The notes below the pieces were generated by a model. The model did no database searches and had not been told where the DNA came from. It was given only the letters and a program-made list of their open reading frames with translations. From Betaproteobacteria bacterium (GTDB taxonomy: Bacteria; Pseudomonadota; Gammaproteobacteria; Burkholderiales; SG8-39), in NCBI GenBank assembly GCA_019509895.1, contig JAEKLK010000182.1:1-15837 (forward strand): a stretch of DNA of 15,837 nt, given 5' to 3'. Both the position numbers and the translations under genes were made by a program. This document shows, one piece after another, positions 5,752-14,463 of this stretch (its first letter is position 1; every line of letters begins with the position of its first letter).

Positions 5752-7197
5752 ATGCGTCTTGCCGCCTGGGTGCTCGCGGCGGCCGTCGGCGTCGCGCCGC
5801 GGGCGTTCGCGCAGACGCTGCCCGATCTCGGCAGCGGCGGCGACCTCGCGCTCTCGCCACAGCTCGAGCGCCGCATCGGCGAGCAGATCGTGCGCGAGAT
5901 CAAGTTTCGCGAGCCCTCGTACCTCGACGATCCGGAGGTCGCCGACTACCTGACGATTCTCGGCACGCACCTCGCGCAGGCCAATCCGACGGCGCGGCAG
6001 GACCTCGAACTCTTCGCCCTGCGCGACAACACGGTGAACGCGTTCGCGCTGCCGGGCGGCTTCATCGGCGTGCACACCGGACTCATCAACACCGCGGAGA
6101 CCGAATCGGAGCTCGCTTCAGTGCTGGCACACGAAATCGGCCACGTCTCGCAGCGGCACATCGCGCGCATGATCGCCCAGCAGCAGCAGCTACAGATGCC
6201 GATGATGGTGGCGCTCGCCGCGGCGATCCTGCTCGGCCGCTCGCGTCCCGACCTCGCCGCCGGCGCCGCCGCCGCCGCGCAAGGCGCCGGCATCCAGGCT
6301 TCGCTCGCCTACTCGCGCGACTTCGAGCGGGAAGCCGACCGCATCGGCCTGCAGACGCTGCAGGAGGCGGACTTCGACTCGCGCGCCATGGCGGCCTTCT
6401 TCGAGAAGATGCAGCGTGCCACGCGCGTGAGCGACGACGGCACGCTGCCCGGCTACCTGCGCACGCACCCGGTGACCACCGAGCGCATCGCCGACATGCA
6501 GAACAAGGCGGCCACCCTGCCGTACCGCCAGCACTCGGACAGCCCGGAATTCCAATTGGTGCGGGCGAAGCTGCGCGCCGATTCCGGCGATGCGCGCGAG
6601 GCCGCCGCGGTGTTCGAATCGGCGCTGCGCGAGCACCGTTACGCATCCGAAGCGGCGGCGCGCTACGGCCATGCCTCGGCGCTGCTGCGTGCCGGCCAGG
6701 TGAAGGAGGCCCAGCGCGAGCTCGGCCGCCTCCAGTCCTTCGGCATCGCGAGCCCGATGATCGATACCCTCTCCGCCCGCATCAAGACGGCTGCCGGCGA
6801 CCACGAGGGTGCCAACCGCATCTATGCCGAGGCGCAGAAGCGCTATCCCTATTCCCGGGCCATCGCCTACGCCTACATCAACTCGCTGCAGGATGCGGGC
6901 GACAGTGAAGGGGCGCTCACCGCGCTGCGCGAGACGCTCAAGCTCTATCCCAAGGAGGCGCGCCTCTACGGCATGCAGGCGAAGGCCTACGCGGCCCTCG
7001 GCAAGCGCCTGCTGCAGCACCATTCACAGAGCGAGGCGTACGCGCTACAGGGGAGCCTGCCGGCTGCAATCGAGCAGCTGCAGCTCGCGCGCTCGGCGGG
7101 TGATGGCGACTTCTATCAGCTGTCGATGGTCGATGCGCGCCTGAAGGAGCTGCGCGCGCAATACGCCATCGAGCTGAAGGACGCAAAGCAGCGCTAG
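5752..7197 (+). CDS. bepA: BepA-like periplasmic M48 family zinc metalloprotease with TPR domain
   Basis: A 481-aa secreted protease/chaperone. The family member BepA (YfgC) promotes outer-membrane beta-barrel assembly, including LptD maturation, and degrades stalled substrates. A signal peptide covers residues 1-20 (cleavage after AFA). The zinc site is H127-E-I-G-H131, with E194 of FEREADRIG as third ligand. H239 in RTHPVT matches the BepA histidine switch. The C-terminal half (about 255-470) is helical with TPR-like repeats. Length matches E. coli BepA (487 aa). The frame is open 36 codons further upstream, but the ATG at 5752 is chosen because it places the signal peptide at the N-terminus. 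It has no good Shine-Dalgarno sequence. It is convergent with the ChrB-domain gene, stops being 2 bp apart. Confidence 0.92.
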   Translation: MRLAAWVLAAAVGVAPRAFAQTLPDLGSGGDLALSPQLERRIGEQIVREIKFREPSYLDDPEVADYLTILGTHLAQANPTARQDLELFALRDNTVNAFALPGGFIGVHTGLINTAETESELASVLAHEIGHVSQRHIARMIAQQQQLQMPMMVALAAAILLGRSRPDLAAGAAAAAQGAGIQASLAYSRDFEREADRIGLQTLQEADFDSRAMAAFFEKMQRATRVSDDGTLPGYLRTHPVTTERIADMQNKAATLPYRQHSDSPEFQLVRAKLRADSGDAREAAAVFESALREHRYASEAAARYGHASALLRAGQVKEAQRELGRLQSFGIASPMIDTLSARIKTAAGDHEGANRIYAEAQKRYPYSRAIAYAYINSLQDAGDSEGALTALRETLKLYPKEARLYGMQAKAYAALGKRLLQHHSQSEAYALQGSLPAAIEQLQLARSAGDGDFYQLSMVDARLKELRAQYAIELKDAKQR

Positions 7198-7208
7198 CGC
7201 TAGTTGCG
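7182..7208. terminator. Palindrome holding both stop codons of the convergent bepA and ChrB-domain genes
   Basis: AGCGCTAGCGCT at 7190-7201 is a perfect 12-bp palindrome. It is flanked by CGCAA at 7182-7186 and the complementary TTGCG at 7204-7208, so a longer interrupted stem can form. The bepA TAG (7195-7197) and the ChrB-gene TAG (7202-7200) both lie in CTAG tetramers here. There is no U tract on either side, so intrinsic termination is only a possibility. It is symmetric and could serve both directions. Confidence 0.3.
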
Positions 7209-8132
7209 CGCCGGCTCGTAATAGGCTTCGTACAGCAGGTCGAAGGTCTTTTCCGCCTCGGCGACGAGATCCTGCAGCGCCGGTGAGCGCCGGACCGCGC
7301 CCTGCAGCAGCATCTGTACGCCGGCCGCTTCCGGCACCGCGGTGCCGCCCATCTCGAGAAAGTGCACGATGCTGCCGATCCGGGCGAGCGCCGCGTTGGC
7401 GCCAAGGTTCGTCCGGGCGAGGAGCTCCTCGTAGGCGACGCGGTTCGCGCTGGCGGCGAAGTGTGCGCCATCGAAGGCGAAGCCGAGCGCGCCGGCGGGC
7501 AGTGCCTCGCCCTTCTCCAGCCAGGCAAGCGTCGCTTCCGGATCGACGAAGCGCCGGATCAGCCACGCACAGGCGAGCCGGTCGGCCCACAGCGGCTTGC
7601 GAGTCACCCAGGCGCGCTCGAGCAGCTTCTCGCCTTCGGCCATCGCCTGCGACTGCGAGGCGAAGAGCAGCTGCTTGACCGCCGCCTCCACGTCGGCGAG
7701 CGCGCGCTCGGCGCGCGCTTTCGCCTCCGCCGGGAAAAAATCGAGCGCGCTGATCGCCTCGAGCTCGCGCCGCTGCTTGTGCAGCACGCGCGAGATGGCG
7801 CTCGGATCGGAATGACCGAAGCCGACGCGCAGGCTCTCCACCGTCTTGACGAGCTCCTGGTAGCGCGAGCTGCGATCGAACAGGCGCTCGAAGCGCTTCT
7901 GCTGCGCCGGGCTCGCGGCCGCGACCTGCAGCACGTGCGCCACGCCCGCACTCTTCGCGATGTAGTCGGCGAGCGCATCGAGCGCCTGCTGGTTGCCGAT
8001 GCTGTCGGGAAGAAGGTAAGCGCCTTCGCGCATCACCGCGGCGCCGAGCGATTCGAGCGTGCGCAGCACGCGCATGCGCGCCGCCGGATCCTCGGTCGGC
8101 AGCTGCGCGATCGTCACGAGCCAGGCGGCCAT
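7200..8132 (-). CDS. ChrB-domain protein (chromate-resistance-type)
   Basis: A 310-aa soluble protein with the two-part ChrB architecture. The N-terminal part (1 to about 165) starts WLVTIAQLPTEDPAARMR and is followed by a basic helical region. The C-terminal ChrB domain begins at WVTR (175-178), with DRLACAWLIRRFVDPEA at 184-200 and a GSIVHFLEMGG segment near 263-273. ChrB proteins are linked to chromate sensing or resistance and act as regulators of chrA in some bacteria. No chrA transporter is present here, so the role in this genome is open. An upstream ATG at 8144 would add MPAP. I prefer 8132 because the family sequence starts at the tryptophan and because a TATAAG at 8150-8145 would place the transcript start downstream of 8144. 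It is divergent from tusA. Confidence 0.85.
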   Translation of the reverse strand: MAAWLVTIAQLPTEDPAARMRVLRTLESLGAAVMREGAYLLPDSIGNQQALDALADYIAKSAGVAHVLQVAAASPAQQKRFERLFDRSSRYQELVKTVESLRVGFGHSDPSAISRVLHKQRRELEAISALDFFPAEAKARAERALADVEAAVKQLLFASQSQAMAEGEKLLERAWVTRKPLWADRLACAWLIRRFVDPEATLAWLEKGEALPAGALGFAFDGAHFAASANRVAYEELLARTNLGANAALARIGSIVHFLEMGGTAVPEAAGVQMLLQGAVRRSPALQDLVAEAEKTFDLLYEAYYEPARN

Positions 8133-8144
8133 GGGCGCTGGCAT

Positions 8145-8152
8145 CTTATACT
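8145..8152. promoter_or_regulatory. Overlapping divergent -10 elements for the ChrB-domain gene and tusA
   Basis: CTTATACT contains plus-strand TATACT at 8147-8152 (5 of 6 matches to the sigma-70 -10 consensus). It lies 7 nt before the tusA ATG at 8160, which would put the transcript start at or beside the A of the ATG. The minus strand reads TATAAG at 8150-8145 (5 of 6), pointing to the ChrB-domain gene. No good -35 hexamer was found in either direction. The two genes' starts are 27 bp apart. Confidence 0.45.
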
Positions 8153-8159
8153 GCGCGCC

Positions 8160-8387
8160 ATGAACTTCGACAAAGAGCTCGACACGCGCGGCCTCAACTG
8201 CCCGCTGCCGATCCTGCGCACGAAGAAGGCACTCGCGGAGCTGCAATCGGGCCAGGTGCTGAAGGTGGTGGCCACCGATCCCGGCGCGGTGAAGGACTTC
8301 CAGGCGTTCTCGCGGCAGACGGGCCACCCGCTGCTTTCGCACGCGCAAGAGCAGAAGGAATTCATTTTCTTCATGAGGAAGAAGTGA
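8160..8387 (+). CDS. tusA: TusA-family sulfurtransferase / sulfur carrier protein
   Basis: A 75-aa cytosolic protein with the full TusA signature: LDTRGLNCPLPILRTKKAL, where C14 of the CPxP motif is the persulfide-carrying cysteine. The downstream pattern G-VLKVVATDPGAVKDFQAF (31-50) and the C-terminal FIFFMRKK strand fit the two-layer alpha/beta fold. TusA proteins relay sulfur for tRNA thiolation and molybdenum cofactor synthesis and, in sulfur oxidisers, for cytoplasmic sulfur trafficking. Several paralogues are common, so the exact role is inferred. No Shine-Dalgarno sequence precedes the ATG. The stop codon overlaps the GTG start of the next gene by four bases, making the two a coupled pair. 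Confidence 0.93.
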   Translation: MNFDKELDTRGLNCPLPILRTKKALAELQSGQVLKVVATDPGAVKDFQAFSRQTGHPLLSHAQEQKEFIFFMRKK

Positions 8388-8872
8388 CGCGCGTGCTGGC
8401 CGTGCTCGCGCTCGTCGGCGCGGGCGCCGCCATTGGCGCCGAAGCGACCTTCAGCGTGAAGGTGCTCACGCCGGAGACCGCGCTCAAGGCGGCGCGCGCG
8501 GCGCTCGAGCGCTGCCGCGCGAGCGGCTTCCAGGTGAGCGTCTCGGTGACCGACCGCATGGGCGTTGTGCAGGTCGTGCTCCGCGACCGCTTCGCCGGGC
8601 CGCACACGCCCGACATGGCGAGCGCCAAGGCCTATACCGCCGCGAGCTTTCGCACCAACACCACCGAGCTCGCGGAGCTCACCCAGGCGGGCCGGCCGCA
8701 GAGCGGCATTCGCAATCGTCCGGGCGTCGCGGCGGTCGGCGGCGCGCTGATGATCGAGGCGGGCGGGTCGCTCGTGGGCGCGATCGGCGTTTCTGGCGCG
8801 CCGGGCGCGCGCGACGACGACGCCTGCGCGGCCGCCGGTATCGCCGCCATCCGCGAGGACCTCGAGCTGTAG
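8384..8872 (+). CDS. Secreted GlcG/HbpS-type haem-binding-domain protein
   Basis: A 162-aa protein of the GlcG/HbpS (DUF336) family. The domain lies after the signal peptide, from about residue 30 to the end. Diagnostic stretches are VSVTDRMGVVQVVLRDRFAGPHTPDM, SAKAYTAASFRTNT and the C-terminal GGSLVGAIGVSGAPGARDDDACAAAG. Residues 1-19 form a signal peptide ending IGA, so the mature protein is periplasmic. Family members such as Streptomyces HbpS bind haem or corrinoid and act as redox sensors or chaperones, but many have no known role. The GTG start at 8384 forms GTGA with the tusA stop and follows a good purine-rich ribosome binding site (GAGGAAGAA), so translation is coupled to tusA. Confidence 0.88.
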   Translation: MTRVLAVLALVGAGAAIGAEATFSVKVLTPETALKAARAALERCRASGFQVSVSVTDRMGVVQVVLRDRFAGPHTPDMASAKAYTAASFRTNTTELAELTQAGRPQSGIRNRPGVAAVGGALMIEAGGSLVGAIGVSGAPGARDDDACAAAGIAAIREDLEL

Positions 8873-8908
8873 GGAATTTTACCGACGCGCGGTTCGAGCT
8901 TCGGCGAC

Positions 8909-8936
8909 TTGGCGATTGGCGCCACTGTGGAATAAT
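8909..8936 (+). promoter_or_regulatory. Candidate sigma-70 promoter for the ORF at 8944
   Basis: TTGGCG at 8909-8914 (4 of 6 matches to TTGACA) and AATAAT at 8931-8936 (5 of 6 to TATAAT) are separated by 16 bp. A TG at 8928-8929 gives an extended -10. The -10 ends 7 nt before the ATG at 8944, so the transcript would start at or beside the start codon and be leaderless. The rest of the 71-bp gap 8873-8943 shows no clear terminator for the upstream pair. Confidence 0.5.
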
Positions 8937-8943
8937 CGGCCGC

Positions 8944-9441
8944 ATGCTGGCGCGATGGATCAGGTTCGGCCCGACGGCGCAGCGCGAGTTCGACGCCGCG
9001 TATGCGTCGCTCGCCGCCGTGCAGCCGAAGAGCGCGGCGCCGATCCTCTTATGGGCGGAGGAGGCGGCCCGCTATCCGTTCGCGCTGATCGCGCCGCGCA
9101 GGCTCGCGCCGGGGCGCGAATCGCGCTGGCTCTCCTGGGGCCTGGCCGCCGCGGTCGCGACCTACCGGCAATTCCGCGTTCCGGCATATCTCGACGGCGA
9201 AATCTACCTGCACGGGCGCGACATCGCGCAGACGCACGTGCATGCGTTTGGCGAATGCGTGGTGATCGCGTCGAGCTTCCTGATGCGCTTCCCCGGCAAT
9301 TGCGTCCCGACGCCGTCGTTCGAGCTCGAGCACGCGTTCCGTCTGCGCCTGGAAGCGCAGCACGGCTGGACTTTCGACTTCTCCTGGCCTAGCGCGCGCG
9401 AATCAGTTTCTCTAGCTGCGCGTTTACCTTCGCCAGCGTAG
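8944..9441 (+). CDS. Unrecognised 165-aa protein, possibly distantly related to lipoate/biotin ligase folds
   Basis: The codons have the high GC third positions of the neighbouring genes and the frame fills the gap, so it is probably real. There is no signal peptide or membrane segment. The middle (residues 62-110) has an acid-helix region, then GEIYLHGRDIAQTHVH (85-100) and a hydrophobic CVVIASSFLMRF stretch (105-116). The pattern of GEIYLHGRDIA recalls the DIYV-GRKIAG strand-turn of lipoate-protein and biotin-protein ligases. The catalytic lysine that follows in those enzymes is not evident and the protein is too short, so this is a weak resemblance and not a function. The last 53 bases overlap the 3' end of valS on the other strand. 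No Shine-Dalgarno sequence is seen; a promoter-like element lies directly before the ATG. Confidence 0.65.
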   Translation: MLARWIRFGPTAQREFDAAYASLAAVQPKSAAPILLWAEEAARYPFALIAPRRLAPGRESRWLSWGLAAAVATYRQFRVPAYLDGEIYLHGRDIAQTHVHAFGECVVIASSFLMRFPGNCVPTPSFELEHAFRLRLEAQHGWTFDFSWPSARESVSLAARLPSPA

Positions 9442-12256
9442 CCTCGAATACCGCCAGCCGCTCGCGCATCTGCGCCACGACGTTTCCCGGCGCCCGCTCG
9501 ACGAACGAGTGGTTGCCGAGCTGCGTCTTGGCTTTTCCGATCTCGCCCTCGAGGCGCGCGACCTCTTTCTTCAGACGCTCGCGCTCGGCGGCGGGATCGA
9601 CTTCGATGTAGGGCATCAGGCGATGGCCGCCCGCTACGGCCACCGGTGAATCGCTCTCCGGTAGTTCATCCACCACTCTGAGGTCTGAAACACGCGCGAG
9701 GCTAACGGTCGACGTAGTAATGGCGGCATTCGGTTCGCCGGTGATGTAGAGCGTAATGCGGTCCTTCGGCGGGATCTTCATCTCGCTTCGCAGGTTGCGC
9801 GTGGCGTTCACCACCTCCTTCGCCAGCGCCACCTCGGCTTCAGCGTCGTCGTCGATCCTTTCCGGCTGCGATTTCGGGTATCGCTGCAGCATGATCGTCT
9901 CGCCTTTCTTGCCGGCGAGCGGCGCGACGCTCTGCCACAGTTCCTCGGTGATGAACGGGATGATCGGGTGCGCCAGGCGCAGGGCGGTTTCCAGGACGCG
10001 CACCAGCGTCCGGCGCGTGCCGCGTTGTTGCGCCTCGCCGCCCGCTTTGGATGATGCGGCGAGCTGCTGCTTCGCCACCTCAAGGTACCAGTCGCAGTAC
10101 TCATCCCAGACGAATCGATAGATCGCGCCGGCGGCGTTGTCGAAACGATAGCCAGCGAAGCTCTGCTCGACTTCCGCTTCCACGCGCTGCAACGTGCTGA
10201 CGATCCAGCGGTCCCATGCCGAGAGCTCGACCGGTGCCGAGTCGTCGAGCCCGCAGTCCTTGCCCTCGCTGTTCATCAGCACGAAGCGCGTCGCGTTCCA
10301 CAGCTTGTTGCAGAAATTGCGATAGCCCTCGCAGCGGCTGAGGTCGAAGTTGAGCGTGATGGAGAAGGTCGCGAGCGAGGCGAAAGTGAAGCGCACCGCG
10401 TCGGCGCCGAAAGCCGGGATGCCATTCGGGTAATGGTTCTTTACGTACTTCTCGATGCGCTCGCGGTGCTCGCCCTTCAGCAGGCCTTGGGTCGATTTCG
10501 CCATCAGCGCCTCGACCGTGATGCCGTCGATCAGGTCCAGGGGATCGAGCGTATTGCCCTTTGATTTCGACATCTTCTCGCCCTCGGCATCGCGCACGAT
10601 GGCGTTGATGTAGACGTGGCGGAACGGAACTTTGCCGGTGAAGTGGCGCGTCGCCATGATCATGCGCGCCACCCAGAAGAAAATGATGTCGTTGCCGGTG
10701 ACCAGGACATCGGAGGGCAGGAACGTTTCGAGGTCGCGCGTCTTCTCCGGCCACCCGAGCGAGCTGAAGGGAACGAGCTGCGACGAGAACCAGGTATCGA
10801 GCACGTCCGGGTCGCGGCGCAGCCGCTGGCCCGCGGCCTTGCGGCGGGCATCCTCCTCGGTGCGAGCAACATAGACATGGCCGGCGTCGTCGTACCAGGC
10901 CGGGATCTGGTGGCCCCACCAGAGCTGCCGCGAGATGCACCAATCCTGGATGTTCTCGAGCCAGTGGTTGTAGGTGGCCGTCCAGTGCTCCGGGATGAAC
11001 TTCACCTCGCCGCGTGCCACGACCGCGAGGCCGTCCTTCGCCAGGCCGCCCATCGTCACGAACCACTGTTCGGTCAGCATCGGCTCGACGATAACGTTCG
11101 TTCGACCGGAGCGTGGTACGCGCAACTTATAGGGCTTTTCCGAGACGAGCAGATTTTCTTTCTTCAGATCATCGAGGATCTTCTTTCGAGCCTCGAAGCG
11201 ATCAAGACCTCGGTAGCGCTCCGGCACCAGCGCCAGCAGTCCCTCGTCGTTGCGTCGGGCGCCAACGTCTGCCTTCAAATGCTTTTTCTCCAGCCATTCC
11301 TCGCTGATGACCCTGGCCTGCAAATCGAAGATGCTCAGGAGGCCGGCGTACGGCAGCGTCTCGATCGATCCCTTCTTGAAGATACGCTGCCAGACTTGGA
11401 AGTCATTGAAGTCGTGCGCAGGAGTGATCTTTACGCATCCGGTTCCGAATTCGGGATCTACGTAGTCGTCAGTGACGATCGGGATGAGTCGCTTCGTTCC
11501 GGGTAGCCGAACGTACTTCCCGACTAGTTTCGCGTAACGCTGGTCCTTCGGATTCACAGCGACGGCGACGTCGCCAAGCATCGTTTCCGGCCGCGTGGTT
11601 GCCACCGTTACGCTGAACCCTTCGCCGGGATAGCGCACCTCCCAGAGCTTCCCGTCCTCTTCCTCGCTGTCGACCTCGAGGTCGGAGACGGCCGTGCCGA
11701 GCACAGGATCCCAGTTGACCAGCCGCTTGCCGCGGTAAATGAGGCCCTCCTCGTACCAGCGGACGAACACTTCGGTGACGGCGCGCGACATTTTCGCGTC
11801 CATCGTGAAGTAGCCGCCCTTTTGCGCTTCGCTGTCGGCGTATTCCCAGTTGGCAGAAGCGCCGAGCCGGCGCATCTGGCGCGTGATGGTCGAGCCCGAT
11901 TGCTGCTTCCACTGCCAGACGCGCTCGACGAATTTTTCGCGCCCGAGGTCGTGGCGTGTCTTGCCCTCCATTTCAAGCTGGCGCTCGACCACGATCTGTG
12001 TCGCGATGCCGGCGTGATCGGTGCCGACCACCCAGTTGGTGTTGAAGCCGCGCATGCGGTGATAGCGGATAAGCGCGTCCATCAGCGTCTGCTGGAACGC
12101 GTGCCCCATGTGCAGCGTGCCGGTGACGTTGGGTGGTGGCAGCTGGATGCAATAGGCCGGCGTTTCGCTGTCACGGTGACGGAAATAGCCGGCCCCCTCC
12201 CAGCGCTGGTACCAGCGCTGCTCGATGGCCGCGGGGTCGAAGCTTTTGTCCAGCAC
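9389..12256 (-). CDS. valS: Valyl-tRNA synthetase
   Basis: A 955-aa class I aminoacyl-tRNA synthetase that charges tRNA-Val. The HIGH-type signature is H49-M-G-H52 after PPNVTGTL, and KMSKS is at 561-565 (GEKMSKSKGNTLDP). The editing (CP1) domain lies between them (about 200-400), including TTRPETMLGDVAV. The anticodon-binding helical domain follows, and a C-terminal coiled coil (about 885-950, rich in Glu/Lys/Arg heptads) is the usual ValRS arm. The start is a GTG at 12256, which overlaps the stop of the small upstream ORF by one base (TAGTG). It gives MLDKSFDPAAIEQRWY, the normal family N-terminus. No Shine-Dalgarno sequence is evident, so translation probably depends on coupling. It is the last gene of the pepA operon. 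Confidence 0.98.
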   Translation of the reverse strand: MLDKSFDPAAIEQRWYQRWEGAGYFRHRDSETPAYCIQLPPPNVTGTLHMGHAFQQTLMDALIRYHRMRGFNTNWVVGTDHAGIATQIVVERQLEMEGKTRHDLGREKFVERVWQWKQQSGSTITRQMRRLGASANWEYADSEAQKGGYFTMDAKMSRAVTEVFVRWYEEGLIYRGKRLVNWDPVLGTAVSDLEVDSEEEDGKLWEVRYPGEGFSVTVATTRPETMLGDVAVAVNPKDQRYAKLVGKYVRLPGTKRLIPIVTDDYVDPEFGTGCVKITPAHDFNDFQVWQRIFKKGSIETLPYAGLLSIFDLQARVISEEWLEKKHLKADVGARRNDEGLLALVPERYRGLDRFEARKKILDDLKKENLLVSEKPYKLRVPRSGRTNVIVEPMLTEQWFVTMGGLAKDGLAVVARGEVKFIPEHWTATYNHWLENIQDWCISRQLWWGHQIPAWYDDAGHVYVARTEEDARRKAAGQRLRRDPDVLDTWFSSQLVPFSSLGWPEKTRDLETFLPSDVLVTGNDIIFFWVARMIMATRHFTGKVPFRHVYINAIVRDAEGEKMSKSKGNTLDPLDLIDGITVEALMAKSTQGLLKGEHRERIEKYVKNHYPNGIPAFGADAVRFTFASLATFSITLNFDLSRCEGYRNFCNKLWNATRFVLMNSEGKDCGLDDSAPVELSAWDRWIVSTLQRVEAEVEQSFAGYRFDNAAGAIYRFVWDEYCDWYLEVAKQQLAASSKAGGEAQQRGTRRTLVRVLETALRLAHPIIPFITEELWQSVAPLAGKKGETIMLQRYPKSQPERIDDDAEAEVALAKEVVNATRNLRSEMKIPPKDRITLYITGEPNAAITTSTVSLARVSDLRVVDELPESDSPVAVAGGHRLMPYIEVDPAAERERLKKEVARLEGEIGKAKTQLGNHSFVERAPGNVVAQMRERLAVFEATLAKVNAQLEKLIRAR

Positions 12257-12567
12257 TACTGGGCGTCGGGTCGCAGCGCGTGCGCCACCGAAGCGGCGAC
12301 CGCCTCGCGCACCATCTGCGTCACGCTCGTCGTGAGCTCGGTGCGCACGCCTTCGAGCGCCTGGCCGAGCACCGCAGAGAGCGTGCGCGCGAGCTTCTCC
12401 TCGATCACGCGGTCCACCTCCGGCGCGAGGCGCGCGAGCACCGCGCGCTCGAGCTCGCGCGCCAGCGCTTCCAATGCCTGCGCGTCGATCGCCGCGCGCG
12501 GACGGCGCACATCGGTGACCACCTCGGTGAGCACCGGCACCGTCGCGTCGCGAACCGGCTCAGCCAT
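12256..12567 (-). CDS. Small helical protein of unknown function between holC and valS
   Basis: A 103-aa acidic, Ala/Glu/Arg/Val-rich protein with no signal peptide. Almost all of it is predicted by eye as amphipathic helix or coiled coil (about residues 27-98). It begins MAEPVRDATVPVLTEVV. The ATG overlaps the end of holC by eight bases and the stop overlaps the valS GTG by one base. The frame is therefore locked into the operon, which is the main reason to accept it. Similar short unknown ORFs occur at this place in other betaproteobacteria to my recollection, which I could not check. A role with HolC or ValRS is possible from position alone, but nothing in the sequence shows one. Confidence 0.7.
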   Translation of the reverse strand: MAEPVRDATVPVLTEVVTDVRRPRAAIDAQALEALARELERAVLARLAPEVDRVIEEKLARTLSAVLGQALEGVRTELTTSVTQMVREAVAASVAHALRPDAQ

Positions 12568-12984
12568 CCTGCCGCGCGAGGTCGTTGTTCTTGATGGCGT
12601 AGCCGCGCGCCTTGTACTGGCGATAGCGCTCGCGGCCCGCTTCGCGTTCCGCTTCGTCCAGCGCGACCACCTCCACCAGTCGCTCGAAGCGGGCGAAATG
12701 CGGCGGGCATTCGGCGGCGAGATTCACGAGCACGCGCACATCCGTCGGCGCCTGGTCGTCGCGCGCGATCAGCACCGGCGTCTCCGGCGCGAGCGTGTCC
12801 TCGACCGTGCAATGCGGCAAAAATCCGGTCGCGGGCCAGGTCCACATCAGGCGGTCCAGGCGCGAAGCGAGCTCCGGCTCCGGCGCATAGACCAGCACCC
12901 GCTCGCCGCGGGCGAGCGCCTGGGCGGCGAACCGGCAGACCGCCTGAAGGCGGTCCGGCGCGTTGAAGTGGAATTCCACGCTTG

Positions 12985-12988
<4 letters not shown>
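12560..12988 (-). CDS. holC: DNA polymerase III subunit chi
   Basis: A 142-aa replication protein. Chi pairs with psi (HolD) in the clamp-loader complex and binds SSB to link the polymerase to the lagging strand. The family start VEFHFN is at residues 4-9, and RLQAVCRFAAQALARGERVLVY and LMWTWPATGFLPHC follow as in known chi subunits. The region PTDVRVLVNLA, then FERLVEVV and ERYRQYKARGYAIK near the end, is also typical. Length is close to E. coli chi (147 aa). The ATG at 12988 overlaps the pepA stop by four bases. The frame is open further upstream inside pepA, but only this start gives the family N-terminus. Confidence 0.95.

Positions 12989-14463
<1,475 letters not shown>

Noticed and set aside
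8873..8943. Terminator after the GlcG/HbpS-type gene
   Set aside because: Only short GGCG/CGCC complementarities and no hairpin with a U tract were seen; the space is better explained by the promoter before 8944.
10101..11066. Second minus-strand frame inside valS
   Set aside because: Out-of-frame shadow of the valS middle region; Arg-rich with no domain.
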